Shown in pieces: positions 1 to 6,963 of a DNA stretch of 14,765 bases (its first letter is position 1; every line of letters starts with the position of its first letter). The position numbers and the translations under genes are program-made. This DNA is from JBOGGX01 sp050744245 (GTDB lineage: Bacteria; Actinomycetota; Acidimicrobiia; Acidimicrobiales; JBOGGX01), in contig JBOGGX010000153.1 in NCBI GenBank assembly GCA_050744245.1, forward strand, positions 1 through 14,765, given 5' to 3'. The notes under the pieces are model-generated. The model did no database searches. It was not told the origin of the DNA and saw nothing but the letters and a program-made list of their open reading frames with translations.

Positions 1-167
1 CTGGTGACGCCACGGCCCACACGCTTGCTCCCTCCAAAGAGGCTTTCGACACCCCGCCCAGCCCGCCGCCTCTCAACCACGAACCGGGGCCCGCTACCGG
101 GCGCTGCGGCGCTTACCCGGACGGGACTCTCACCCGCTGGGCTGGTCCAGCTTTCAGGACGCAACAC
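1..167 (-). mobile_element. Possible 5' end of a group II intron (domain I region), cut by the window edge
   Basis: Read on the minus strand from about position 167, the sequence begins GTGTTGCGTCCTGAAAGC and continues with GGGTGAGAGTCCCGTCC (complement of about 120-138) and, further in, GGAGGGAGCAAGCG (complement of about 22-35). This order resembles, from memory, the 5' part (domain I) of bacterial group II introns: a GTGYG-like 5' splice site, then a GGTGAGAGTCC-type segment, then a GGAGGGAGCAAGCG-type segment. The remaining domains and the reverse transcriptase/maturase gene would lie to the left, outside the window. No protein-coding gene fits the stretch convincingly. An alternative is another structured RNA. 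A covariance-model search was not possible, so the call rests on remembered sequence patterns. Confidence 0.45.
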
Positions 168-272
168 GGGGCCACCCTATCGGCGGGGCGGGCCGCGGCC
201 AGGACCCGCGCTGCCCCGAAGGCTGCCTCAAGGGGCAGGCCCGAACCCGCGGCCGCCGAGGAGACTGCGCCG
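168..272. other. GC-rich intergenic segment upstream of the TPR-like gene
   Basis: This is about 100 bases between the putative intron end and the start of the small plus-strand gene. It is very GC rich and shows no clear promoter hexamers. The only functional signal I can support is GAGGAG at 258-263, a good Shine-Dalgarno sequence placed 9 nt before the ATG at 273. If the intron call is right, this stretch is 5' exon sequence relative to the intron. Confidence 0.35.
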
Positions 273-599
273 ATGGCGGGGGAGGACGAGGTGTTGGCAC
301 CGCCCGGCGACGAGCGGGCCCGGTTCGAGCGGGCCGCGGACGCCTATCACCTGGCCGACTACGAGTCGGCGGTCGACCAGTTCGGCCTGCTGTATCAGGA
401 GACGGGTCGGCCCGAGTACCTCTGGAACCAGGCCGCGGCGATGCTCAGGATGAGCCGTTGGGCCGACGCCAAGGCCATCTTCGGTCAGTTCGTCGGCGAG
501 ATGGGCCGCAGCCAGGACGACCACGTGCGGGCCCTCGAGGGCTACTTCATGGCCGACCGGATGTGGGGCGACTACGACCTCGGCTTCCACCGCCCCTGA
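273..599 (+). CDS. Small TPR-like protein of unknown function
   Basis: A 108-residue soluble protein with no signal peptide or membrane segment. Residues about 18-75 form two predicted helical hairpins in a tetratricopeptide-like pattern (ADAYHLADYESAVDQF, then NQAAAMLRMSRWADAKAIF), with the small/large/aromatic residue spacing usual for TPR helices. Such domains mediate protein-protein contacts, but the partner here is unknown. The ATG is supported by GAGGAG 9 nt upstream. The stop (597-599) directly abuts the stop codon of the convergent ilvE with no intergenic base. One and a half TPR units is short, so this may be a stand-alone adaptor or the remnant of a longer protein. I do not recognise a specific family. 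Confidence 0.6.
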   Translation: MAGEDEVLAPPGDERARFERAADAYHLADYESAVDQFGLLYQETGRPEYLWNQAAAMLRMSRWADAKAIFGQFVGEMGRSQDDHVRALEGYFMADRMWGDYDLGFHRP

Positions 600-1517
600 T
601 CAATCGACGTACTCGTTCCAGTCCTTGTACTGGTCGACCTCGCCCCTGACCGTGGCGTCGAAGACGTCCTGGATCTGGCGGGTGATGGGCCCGGGCTCCC
701 CGATCTCCCGGTCGTCGACCGAGCGGATGGGCACGATCTCGGCCGCGGTCCCCGACAGGAAGGCCTCATCGGCCACGTACAGGTCGCTGCGCAGCAGGTT
801 GTCGACGCGGTAGTCGAGGCCGAGGTCGGCGGCGATGGTGCGGACCGTGTGCTGGGTGATGCCTTCGAGGGCGCCCGACGAGAGCGGCGGGGTGATGATC
901 GTGCCGCTGCGCACCACGAAGATGTTCTCGCCGGTGCACTCCGACACGTAGCCGAGGCCGTTGAGCAGGATGGCCTCGTCGTAGCCGGCCTTCACCGCCT
1001 CGAGCTTCGCCATCGACGAGTTGATGTACATGCCCGTGCCCTTGGCCGCCGGCGGCAGGGTGTTGGGGTCGTGGCGCTTCCACGAGCTGATCTTGCAGCG
1101 GACGCCGTGGCGGATGCCCTCGTCGCCCAGGTAGGTGCCCCACGGCCACACCGCAATGGCCACGCTCACCGTGCACGGGGCGATGTTGAGGCCCATCTCG
1201 CCGTACCCCAGATACGCGAGCGGCCGGATGTAGCACGACTTCATCCGGTTGACCCGCACCGTCTCCTTGGTGGCGTCGATGAGCTCGTCGACGGTGTAGG
1301 GGATGTCGAGGGAGAAGATCTTGGCGCTGTCGAACAGCCGCCGGATGTGCGGCGTCAGGCGGAAGACCGCGGCACCCCTGGCCGTCTCGTAGGCCCTGAT
1401 CCCCTCGAACACGCCACAGCCGTAGTGCAGCGTGTGCGTGAGCACATGGATCTTGGCGTCGTCCCACGCGACGAGCTCCCCATCCATCCAGATCTTGTCG
1501 GTCGGGGTCAGCGGCAT
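600..1517 (-). CDS. ilvE: Branched-chain amino acid aminotransferase
   Basis: A 305-residue PLP-dependent fold-type IV aminotransferase. It carries out the last step of leucine, isoleucine and valine synthesis, swapping the amino group between glutamate and the branched 2-oxo acids. The length matches the bacterial IlvE family. Visible landmarks are HYGCGVFEGIRAY (31-43), the Schiff-base lysine in AAKGTGMY (K159), the PLP-pyridine glutamate in ECTGENIF (E193) and the phosphate-site loop SGTAAE (255-260). The start ATG is preceded by a GAGAGG ribosome site (complement of 1523-1528), 5 nt away. It lies 22 nt downstream of leuB on the same strand, so leuB-ilvE is very likely one transcript. D-amino-acid aminotransferase or aminodeoxychorismate lyase share the fold, but the leucine-gene neighbours and the motifs favour IlvE. 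Confidence 0.95.
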   Translation of the reverse strand: MPLTPTDKIWMDGELVAWDDAKIHVLTHTLHYGCGVFEGIRAYETARGAAVFRLTPHIRRLFDSAKIFSLDIPYTVDELIDATKETVRVNRMKSCYIRPLAYLGYGEMGLNIAPCTVSVAIAVWPWGTYLGDEGIRHGVRCKISSWKRHDPNTLPPAAKGTGMYINSSMAKLEAVKAGYDEAILLNGLGYVSECTGENIFVVRSGTIITPPLSSGALEGITQHTVRTIAADLGLDYRVDNLLRSDLYVADEAFLSGTAAEIVPIRSVDDREIGEPGPITRQIQDVFDATVRGEVDQYKDWNEYVD

Positions 1518-1539
1518 CGTTGCCTCTCTTCTTCCTGTC

Positions 1540-2529
1540 TCAGGTCCGTCGGAGCCGGGCGGCGATGACGTCGCCGATCTGGGTGGTGGTGCCGGTGAGC
1601 TCGCCCGCGGCGTCGGCCCGGTCGACCGCCGAGCGGATGCGGGCCGCGGCGTCGAGCTCGCCGAGGAACTCGACCATCATGGCCGCCGAGAGCACGGCCG
1701 CCGTCGGGTCGGCCCGTCCGGTGCCGGCGATGTCGGGGGCCGAGCCGTGCACCGGCTCGAACAGGGACGGTCCGCCGCGCGTCGGGTTGAGGTTGGCCGA
1801 CGCCGCTCGTCCGATGCCCCCGGTGACGGCGGCGGCCAGGTCGGTGATGATGTCGCCGAACAGGTTGTCGGTGACGATCACGTCGTAGGCGGCCGCGTTT
1901 TCGACCATGTGGATGCAGGCCGCGTCGATGTGGTGGTAGCCGACCGCGACATCGGGATAGTCGGCGCCCACCTCGGTCACCGTGCGCTGCCAGAGGTCGC
2001 CGGAGAAGGTCAGGACGTTGGTCTTGTGCACCAGGGTCAGCCGGCGGCCGCGGGCGACGGCCTGGTCGAACGCGAAGCGGACGCACCGCTCGACGCCGAA
2101 GCGGGTGTTCACCGACCCCTGGGTCGCAACCTCGTGGGGCGTGCCCCGGCGCAGCACGCCGCCCTCGCCGACATAGGGACCCTCGGTGTTCTCCCGGACC
2201 ACCACGAAGTCGACGCCGTCGGCCATGAACGGCCGCACGTTCACAAACAGGTCGAGCTCGAACCGCATGCGGAGCAGCAGCCCGCGCTCGAGCACGCCGG
2301 GCGGCACGTCGGGCGTCCCCACCGCGCCGAGGTAGATGGCGTCGAGCTCGCGTAGCCGGTCGAGGGTGGCGTCGTCGAGGACGGTGCCGTCGCGGTGGTA
2401 GCGGGCGCCGCCGAGGTCGAAGTCGGTGAGATCGAGCTCGACGCCGGCCGCGTCGATCGCCTTGAGCCCCTCGGCCACCACCTCTCGGCCGATGCCGTCG
2501 CCTGCGATCACGCCGATTTGGTGGCCCAT
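1540..2529 (-). CDS. leuB: 3-isopropylmalate dehydrogenase
   Basis: A 329-residue NAD- and metal-dependent beta-decarboxylating dehydrogenase. It oxidises 3-isopropylmalate to the 2-oxoisocaproate precursor of leucine in the cytoplasm. Visible family landmarks are GDGIGREV at the N-terminus (10-17), the substrate arginines in LLLRMRFELDLFVNVRP (R87, R89, R99), VRENTEGPYVG (111-121), the catalytic lysine in LVHKTNVL (K169), the metal-site aspartates around D202, D225 and D229/D230 (TDNLFGDIITD), and the NAD-binding EPVHGSAPDI (258-267). It is slightly shorter than many LeuB proteins (about 340-360) but nothing essential seems missing. Isocitrate or tartrate dehydrogenase are the alternatives; the double-arginine ELDLFVNVRP segment and the nearby leuCD and ilvE support LeuB. 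It is the first gene of a leuB-ilvE operon and diverges from greA. Confidence 0.95.
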   Translation of the reverse strand: MGHQIGVIAGDGIGREVVAEGLKAIDAAGVELDLTDFDLGGARYHRDGTVLDDATLDRLRELDAIYLGAVGTPDVPPGVLERGLLLRMRFELDLFVNVRPFMADGVDFVVVRENTEGPYVGEGGVLRRGTPHEVATQGSVNTRFGVERCVRFAFDQAVARGRRLTLVHKTNVLTFSGDLWQRTVTEVGADYPDVAVGYHHIDAACIHMVENAAAYDVIVTDNLFGDIITDLAAAVTGGIGRAASANLNPTRGGPSLFEPVHGSAPDIAGTGRADPTAAVLSAAMMVEFLGELDAAARIRSAVDRADAAGELTGTTTQIGDVIAARLRRT

Positions 2530-2601
2530 TGCCCGTCAGACGGTAGCGGACCCGGCCGGCCGCTTTCGAGCGGGAAGCAGGCCGCGCCTACCATTCGGAC
2601 G
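2530..2601. promoter_or_regulatory. Divergent leuB/greA promoter region
   Basis: This 72-nt gap separates two divergent genes. For greA (plus), TACCAT at 2589-2594 fits the actinobacterial -10 pattern TANNNT. It lies exactly 7 nt before the ATG, which would put the transcription start on the start codon (leaderless mRNA). For leuB (minus), TACCGT (complement of 2540-2545) ends 10 nt before its ATG. Neither has a convincing -35 element; TTTCGA at 2564-2569 is the nearest candidate for greA. The promoter positions are inferred from hexamer pattern and spacing only. Confidence 0.4.
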
Positions 2602-3069
2602 ATGCCCGAGTTGCACCATCTTTCGCGCGCCGCTCACGACCGGCTCAGGGCCGAGCTCGACGACCTCACCACCCGCGGCCGGGTCGACATCGCCCGCAAG
2701 ATCGAGGCCGCCCGCGAGCTCGGGGACCTGTCGGAGAACGGCGACTATCAGGCGGCCAAGGAAGAACAGGGCAAGATGGAGGGCCGCATCCGCCATCTGA
2801 CGGCCATGCTGCGCGACGTCGAGATCGTCGAGAGCGCCAGCACCGACCAGGTCGAGGCCGGATCGGTGGTCGAGCTCCGTTACGAGGGCGAGGACGACAC
2901 CGAGCGCTACCTCGTCGGCTCGATCGAGGAGCGCCGGGGCGACGTGCAGGTGGTGTCGCCCGGTTCACCCCTCGGCGCCGCGCTGCTCGGCTCCCGTCCG
3001 GGCGACCAGGTCGAGTTCGAGGCCCCGACCGGCCCGCTCCGGGTCGAGGTCGTCTCGATCGAGGCGTAA
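2602..3069 (+). CDS. greA: Transcription elongation factor GreA
   Basis: A 155-residue protein of the usual GreA length. GreA enters the secondary channel of RNA polymerase and stimulates cleavage of the backtracked transcript, rescuing stalled complexes. The N-terminal coiled-coil (about 8-75) carries the tip motif GDLSENGDY with the two acidic residues D42 and E45 that coordinate the catalytic Mg ion. The C-terminal FKBP-like domain shows the conserved SPGSPLGAALLG segment (about 120-131). The ATG at 2602 gives the family N-terminus (HLSRAAHDRLRAELDDL); an upstream in-frame extension would run into the leuB promoter. The preceding TACCAT with a 7-nt spacer suggests a leaderless transcript. 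GreB and Rnk are less likely given the motifs. Confidence 0.95.
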   Translation: MPELHHLSRAAHDRLRAELDDLTTRGRVDIARKIEAARELGDLSENGDYQAAKEEQGKMEGRIRHLTAMLRDVEIVESASTDQVEAGSVVELRYEGEDDTERYLVGSIEERRGDVQVVSPGSPLGAALLGSRPGDQVEFEAPTGPLRVEVVSIEA

Positions 3070-3087
3070 CCCCGAGCCGCGGGCCGA

Positions 3088-3132
3088 GTCGCGTGCAGTT
3101 CACCACACTCCATGTGGCCGGCTGCACGCGAC
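3088..3132. terminator. Nested perfect inverted repeat between convergent greA and the DUF885 gene
   Basis: An 11-bp perfect stem (GTCGCGTGCAG at 3088-3098 and CTGCACGCGAC at 3122-3132) encloses a second 5-bp perfect stem (CCACA at 3103-3107 and TGTGG at 3113-3117, loop CTCCA). It starts 18 nt after the greA stop and ends 19 nt before the end of the convergent DUF885 gene. The location suggests a bidirectional terminator. There is no T-run on either side, so it is not a classic Rho-independent terminator; U-less hairpins of this sort are common in high-GC actinobacteria. Confidence 0.5.
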
Positions 3133-3151
3133 GACGACGGGTTGCGCCGGT

Positions 3152-4831
3152 TCAGGTAGTAACCCAGGCGTCGACGAGGTAGCCGAGGACGGGCAGCGAG
3201 ATCGTCGCCGAGCCGAGCACGGTGTCGTGGAAGCCCTTGATGTCGAACCGGTCGCCGAGGCGCTGCTCGGCGCCGCGCCGGAGACGGAGGATCTCGAGCT
3301 GACCCAGCTTGTAGGACAGCGCCTGGGCGGGCATGGCGATGTAGCGGTCAATCTCGCTGACCACCTCTTCACGGGGTACCGGTGAGTTGGTGACCATGAA
3401 CTCGATCGCCTGCTCGCGGCTCCAGCCCAGCTCGTGGAGCCCGGTGTCGACGACGAGCCGGCACGAGCGGAACGAGTCGGCCATCAGCATCCCGACGCGG
3501 TCGACATCGCTGCGGTACAGACCCATCTCGTCGCCCAGCCGCTCGGCGTACAGCCCCCAGCCCTCGACGAAGGCACTGTGCCTCTCGGAGAACCGCTGGA
3601 ACTTGGGGAGGTTGTCGAGCTCGATCGAGATGGCCAGCTGCAGGTGGTGGCCGGGGATGGCCTCGTGGGCTGCGACCGAGGCCGTCTCGTACCTGGTCTT
3701 CGTCTCCGGCTCGTAGGTGTTGACGAAGTAGGCCCCGGGCCGCGAGCCGTCGGCCGCCGGCGAGTAGTAGTAGGCCCCGGGGGCGTCGGGCGCCAGATGC
3801 TCGGGTACCTCCTTCACCTCGCAGTCGGTCTTGGGGAGCCGGCCGAACCAGTCGCCCATCGCCGCCTGGCCGGCCTCGAGGGTGACCTTGACGTCGTCGA
3901 GGATCTCCTGAGCGGATTGGTAGTACATGGCCCGGTCGGCCCGGATGCGGGCAAAGACCTCCTCGACGTCGTCGACCCCGAACAGGCGCCGGCCGATCTC
4001 GGCGTACTCGGCCGGGAGCTTCTCGTTGAGCTCGGCCAGGCCGATCCGGTGGATCTCCTCGGGGTCGAGGTCGGGGCCGACGTGCCACCGAATCAGTGTC
4101 CGGTACAGGTCGCCGCCGCCGTCGATCCACTTCAGCCCGCACCGGTCGTTGGGCCGGGCCACCGCGGCGAGCTCGGTAGTCAGCACGTCGTGGTAGCGCT
4201 GCAGCGCGGGCCGGACGGCGTCACGGGTCACGCCAATCAGATCTTCCCGCCACGCCGCCTCGCTGTCCCAGCCGGACGGACCGGCCATGGTCACGAAGCT
4301 GTCGGTCTCGAGCGGCGACGCCAGGTAGTTGGCGATCGAGTTGGCCGCTCGTTCGAGGACGATCGCCTGGGGCGTCCGCCCGTTGGCGAGGCCGTGCCGG
4401 TGACGATCGACGGCCTGGTCGAGAAGACCAGGAAACTTCCTGAGCCGCTCGACGAGCGCCGCGGCCGACTCCGGCGTCGGCGCGGTGATCTCCGGCGCAA
4501 CGGACAGCATCCCGATGGCCACGCCCTCCTGATGGTCCCAGCGCATCTCCCAGACCCGCGCGTCGATGAGCCTGACGTGCCCGCCGAGCTCCTCGGCCAG
4601 CATCTGGTGGGTCACCCGGTCGCCCTGGTCTAGGCCGGCCTCGTCGATCGTGGCCAGCCGCTCCAGGTAGCCGCTGTAGGTGGCGCGCCGCCGCTGCTCG
4701 GTCTCGACGGAGATGTCCTCGATCTGGTCGTCGAAGCGGCGGTCGCCCAGCAACGTGGCCGACGTGGGATTGGCGGAGATGTAGGTCTCCCAGTAGTCGT
4801 CGGCCAACTGGCGCAGGGTGGGATCAGGCAT
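3152..4831 (-). CDS. DUF885-family putative metallopeptidase/hydrolase
   Basis: A 559-residue, mostly helical protein of the DUF885 family, the normal size for the cytoplasmic members. The diagnostic motif is VAAHEAIPGHHLQ, with H389-E390 and H395-H396 standing in for a zinc-peptidase HEXXH-like site. The downstream conserved EGWGLYAERLGDEMGLY segment supplies a further glutamate. Family members are annotated as putative zinc carboxypeptidases, but substrates are unknown for most. There is no signal peptide. The chosen ATG (complement of 4829-4831) gives the family N-terminus (MPDPTLRQLADDYW). It is preceded by TAACTT and a 7-nt spacer, so the message may be leaderless. The reading frame stays open far upstream through the antisense of ndgR and leuC, but that extension is not protein-like. 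The 3' end faces greA. Confidence 0.85.
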   Translation of the reverse strand: MPDPTLRQLADDYWETYISANPTSATLLGDRRFDDQIEDISVETEQRRRATYSGYLERLATIDEAGLDQGDRVTHQMLAEELGGHVRLIDARVWEMRWDHQEGVAIGMLSVAPEITAPTPESAAALVERLRKFPGLLDQAVDRHRHGLANGRTPQAIVLERAANSIANYLASPLETDSFVTMAGPSGWDSEAAWREDLIGVTRDAVRPALQRYHDVLTTELAAVARPNDRCGLKWIDGGGDLYRTLIRWHVGPDLDPEEIHRIGLAELNEKLPAEYAEIGRRLFGVDDVEEVFARIRADRAMYYQSAQEILDDVKVTLEAGQAAMGDWFGRLPKTDCEVKEVPEHLAPDAPGAYYYSPAADGSRPGAYFVNTYEPETKTRYETASVAAHEAIPGHHLQLAISIELDNLPKFQRFSERHSAFVEGWGLYAERLGDEMGLYRSDVDRVGMLMADSFRSCRLVVDTGLHELGWSREQAIEFMVTNSPVPREEVVSEIDRYIAMPAQALSYKLGQLEILRLRRGAEQRLGDRFDIKGFHDTVLGSATISLPVLGYLVDAWVTT

Positions 4832-4838
4832 TCCGGCG

Positions 4839-4844
4839 AAGTTA
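4839..4844 (-). promoter_or_regulatory. Candidate -10 element for a leaderless DUF885 transcript
   Basis: TAACTT on the minus strand (complement of 4839-4844) lies exactly 7 nt before the ATG. It matches TANNNT at the spacing that places the transcription start at the start codon. It sits in the 17-nt gap after the ndgR stop, so the DUF885 gene may also be read from the ndgR promoter. No clear -35 box was found. Confidence 0.35.
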
Positions 4845-4848
4845 GTGG

Positions 4849-5490
4849 CTAACCGAGGAACCCCATCGTGGTTTCGATCCGGCGGGCGGCGCCCACGACG
4901 GCGCCGCCGTAGCGCCGGCCCGGCCGGCGGGTCAGCCGTTCGATCGGTCCGGACACCGACACGGCGGCGACGACCACGCCAGCTGCGTCGAGCACCGGGG
5001 CACTGACCGACGCCACGCCGATCTCGCGTTCGGCGACGCTCTCGGCCCAGCCCGAGCGTCCGATGACCGGATCGTCCCTGAGCACCTTTCCGGCCGAGCC
5101 GCGGTCGAGCGGGAGGGCGGCGCCGACGGGCACGATCGTCCGCAGCTCGCGGGGCGCGTCGAGCGACGCCACACAGATTCGGCGGTCGCCCTGGCGCACA
5201 TAGAGCTGGGCACTCTCGCCCGTCTCGTCCCGCAGCCGAGCCAAGGCGGGCCCGGCCGCGGTGGCCAGCGGGAAGGCATCGGCCGCGGCTGCGCCCAGGG
5301 CCATGAGGGCGAACCCTGGCGCGAACCGACCGCCGGCGTCCCGGCGGACCAGGCCGTGGGCCTCGAGGGCGACGAGCAGCCGATGACCGGTGGCTCGGGG
5401 CACGCCCGTCGCCGCCACCAGCTCGGCCAGCGACGACGCCCCGGCCGCGACGCTCCGCAACAACGCGATCGACTTGTCGAGCACGCCCAC
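4849..5490 (-). CDS. ndgR: IclR-family regulator of leucine/amino-acid metabolism (NdgR/LtbR type)
   Basis: About 213 residues from the GTG at 5490. An N-terminal winged helix-turn-helix (about 1-60: GVLDKSIALLRS, ATGVPRATGHRLLVALEAHGLV) is followed by an IclR effector domain. The phrases GESAQLYVRQGDRRICVAS and GVASVSAPV, then AAVSVSGPIERLTRRPGR, closely recall the Streptomyces NdgR / Corynebacterium LtbR regulators, which sit divergent to leuCD and control leucine biosynthesis, exactly as here. Start choice: the frame stays open to a GTG at 5529, but a good promoter (TTGGCT-N17-TACAGT) has its -10 inside that extension, so translation must begin downstream. GTG 5490 has AGG 9 nt upstream and gives the family N-terminus; GTG 5508 is the alternative. 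The stretch between GSAGKVL and GWAESVAERE is about 20 residues shorter than I recall for NdgR. Confidence 0.85.
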   Translation of the reverse strand: MGVLDKSIALLRSVAAGASSLAELVAATGVPRATGHRLLVALEAHGLVRRDAGGRFAPGFALMALGAAAADAFPLATAAGPALARLRDETGESAQLYVRQGDRRICVASLDAPRELRTIVPVGAALPLDRGSAGKVLRDDPVIGRSGWAESVAEREIGVASVSAPVLDAAGVVVAAVSVSGPIERLTRRPGRRYGGAVVGAARRIETTMGFLG

Positions 5491-5502
5491 ATCGCTTAGC
5501 CT
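5474..5502 (+). promoter_or_regulatory. Candidate leuCD promoter
   Basis: TTGTCG (5474-5479) and TAGCCT (5497-5502) are spaced 17 nt apart and point to leuC, predicting a start near 5509 and a leader of about 37 nt. The leader would contain the inverted repeat and a GGGACGAG ribosome site just before the ATG. The -10 match is moderate, and the -35 lies just inside the regulator's coding sequence. It overlaps back to back with the stronger regulator promoter. Confidence 0.35.
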
Positions 5503-5517
5503 GTCCACAATCCAAGA

Positions 5518-5546
5518 ACTGTATCTCACATATTGGGACGAGCCAA
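5518..5546 (-). promoter_or_regulatory. Promoter of the ndgR-type regulator
   Basis: On the minus strand, TTGGCT (complement of 5541-5546) and TACAGT (complement of 5518-5523) are separated by exactly 17 nt. Both are good matches to a primary-sigma promoter and far better than the surrounding GC-rich background. The -35 box overlaps the leuC start codon and one arm of the ATTGG-N6-CCAAT inverted repeat. This promoter rules out the GTG at 5529 as the regulator's start. Confidence 0.6.
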
Positions 5547-5547
5547 T
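5532..5547. promoter_or_regulatory. Inverted repeat ATTGG-N6-CCAAT, candidate operator
   Basis: A perfect 5+5 bp inverted repeat (5532-5536 and 5543-5547, spacer GACGAG) lies between the regulator and leuC. It covers the regulator's -35 box and the first bases of leuC. An IclR dimer bound here would block its own promoter and could control leuC. A second CCAA/TTGG pairing (CCAA at 5512-5515 with TTGG at 5533-5536) is also possible. That this is the NdgR site is inference from position, not from a known consensus. Confidence 0.4.
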
Positions 5548-6940
5548 GACGACGTTGAGCGAGAAGGTGTGGGAGCGACATCTGGTTCACCGGGAGGAAG
5601 GGCACCCGGACCTGCTCTACGTCGACCTGCATCTGGTGCACGAGGTCACCTCGCCCCAGGCGTTCGACGGGCTGCGCCAGGCCGGGCGCCGGGTGCGCCG
5701 GCCCGATCTGACGGTGGCCACCGAGGACCACAACGTCCCCACCATCGGCATCGACCAGCCCATCGCCGACCCGATCTCGCGACGCCAGATCGAGGTGCTG
5801 CGGGCCAACTGCGCCGAGTTCGGCGTGCGGCTCCACCCCATGGGCAGCCGCGGTCAGGGCATCGTCCACGTGATCGGGCCGGAACAGGGGTTGACCCAGC
5901 CCGGGCTGACGATCGTGTGCGGCGACAGCCACACCTCGACCCACGGGGCGTTCGGGGCGCTCGCGTTCGGCATCGGGACCAGCGAGGTCGAGCACGTGCT
6001 CGCCACCCAGACCCTCTACCAGCAACGGCCCGGCACCATGGCCGTGACCGTCGACGGCGAGCTCCCGGCCGGGGTGACGGCCAAGGACGTGGTGCTCGCG
6101 ATCATCGGGCGGATCGGCACGGGCGGCGGCATCGGCTCGATCGTCGAGTACCGGGGATCGACCATCGCCTCGTTGTCGATGGAGGGCCGGATGACCGTGT
6201 GCAACATGTCGATCGAGGCCGGGGCCAAGGCCGGGCTGATCGCCCCGGACGACACGACCTTCGCCTACATCGAGGGTCGCCGGCACGCCCCGCACGGTCG
6301 GGCATGGGAACGGGCGCTCGACGATTGGCGGACGCTGCCCACCGACGAGGACGCCACGTTCGACAAGGAGGTCACGATCAACGGGGCGGCCCTGCGTCCC
6401 CACGTGTCATGGGGGACCAACCCGTCCCAGGTGGTCACCATCGACGACGCGGTGCCCCACCCTGATGCGTTCCTCGACGCGTCGGCCAGGGATGCGGCCG
6501 GCCGGGCCCTCAACTACATGGCCCTCGCCGCCGGCACCGCCATCCGCGACATTCCCGTCGACGTGGTCTTCATCGGGTCGTGCACCAACGGCCGCATCGA
6601 GGACCTGCGGGCCGCGGCGGCCGTGCTCGACGGCAGGACGGTCGCCTCGGGGGTGCGGCTCATGGTCGTGCCCGGCTCGCAGGCGGTCAAGGTCCAGGCC
6701 GAGGCCGAAGGGATCGACCGGATCTTCACCGCCGCCGGCGGCGAGTGGCGTCAACCGGGCTGCTCGATGTGCCTGGGCATGAACCCCGATCAGCTCGGCC
6801 CCGGCCAGCGCTGCGCCTCGACCAGCAACCGGAACTTCGAGGGCCGCCAGGGCAAGGGCGGCCGCACCCACCTGGTGTCCCCCGCGGTCGCCGCCGCCAC
6901 CGCCGTCGCCGGCTGCTTCACCACCCCGGCCGACCTCTGA
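5546..6940 (+). CDS. leuC: 3-isopropylmalate dehydratase, large subunit
   Basis: 464 residues, the standard length of bacterial LeuC. With LeuD it forms the [4Fe-4S] isopropylmalate isomerase that converts 2-isopropylmalate to 3-isopropylmalate in leucine synthesis. The three cluster-ligand cysteines are visible: C346 in IGSCTNGR, and C406 and C409 in GCSMCLGMN. Other aconitase-family signatures are DHNVPT (61-66), CGDSHTSTHGAFG (125-137), GGGIGSIVEYRG (193-204) and STSNRNFEGRQGKGGRTHL. The ATG at 5546 gives the normal N-terminus (TTLSEKVWERHLV) and follows GGGACGAG. It is divergent from the NdgR-type regulator and is followed 23 nt later by leuD, so leuCD form one operon. Homoaconitase is an alternative activity for the family, but the context argues for leucine. 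Confidence 0.97.
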   Translation: MTTLSEKVWERHLVHREEGHPDLLYVDLHLVHEVTSPQAFDGLRQAGRRVRRPDLTVATEDHNVPTIGIDQPIADPISRRQIEVLRANCAEFGVRLHPMGSRGQGIVHVIGPEQGLTQPGLTIVCGDSHTSTHGAFGALAFGIGTSEVEHVLATQTLYQQRPGTMAVTVDGELPAGVTAKDVVLAIIGRIGTGGGIGSIVEYRGSTIASLSMEGRMTVCNMSIEAGAKAGLIAPDDTTFAYIEGRRHAPHGRAWERALDDWRTLPTDEDATFDKEVTINGAALRPHVSWGTNPSQVVTIDDAVPHPDAFLDASARDAAGRALNYMALAAGTAIRDIPVDVVFIGSCTNGRIEDLRAAAAVLDGRTVASGVRLMVVPGSQAVKVQAEAEGIDRIFTAAGGEWRQPGCSMCLGMNPDQLGPGQRCASTSNRNFEGRQGKGGRTHLVSPAVAAATAVAGCFTTPADL

Positions 6941-6963
6941 GTCGTCCGAGTCCAGGAGCCTCG

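Noticed and set aside
4..453. Open plus-strand frame of 149 codons across the left edge
   Set aside because: Low-complexity Arg/Pro sequence overlapping both the intron-like RNA and the TPR gene in another frame; no ribosome site.
4832..6403. Very long upstream extension of the DUF885 reading frame (total 1083 codons)
   Set aside because: It runs antisense through ndgR and leuC, both clearly real, and its sequence is Arg/Pro/Gly-rich shadow. The family N-terminus begins at the ATG complement of 4829-4831.
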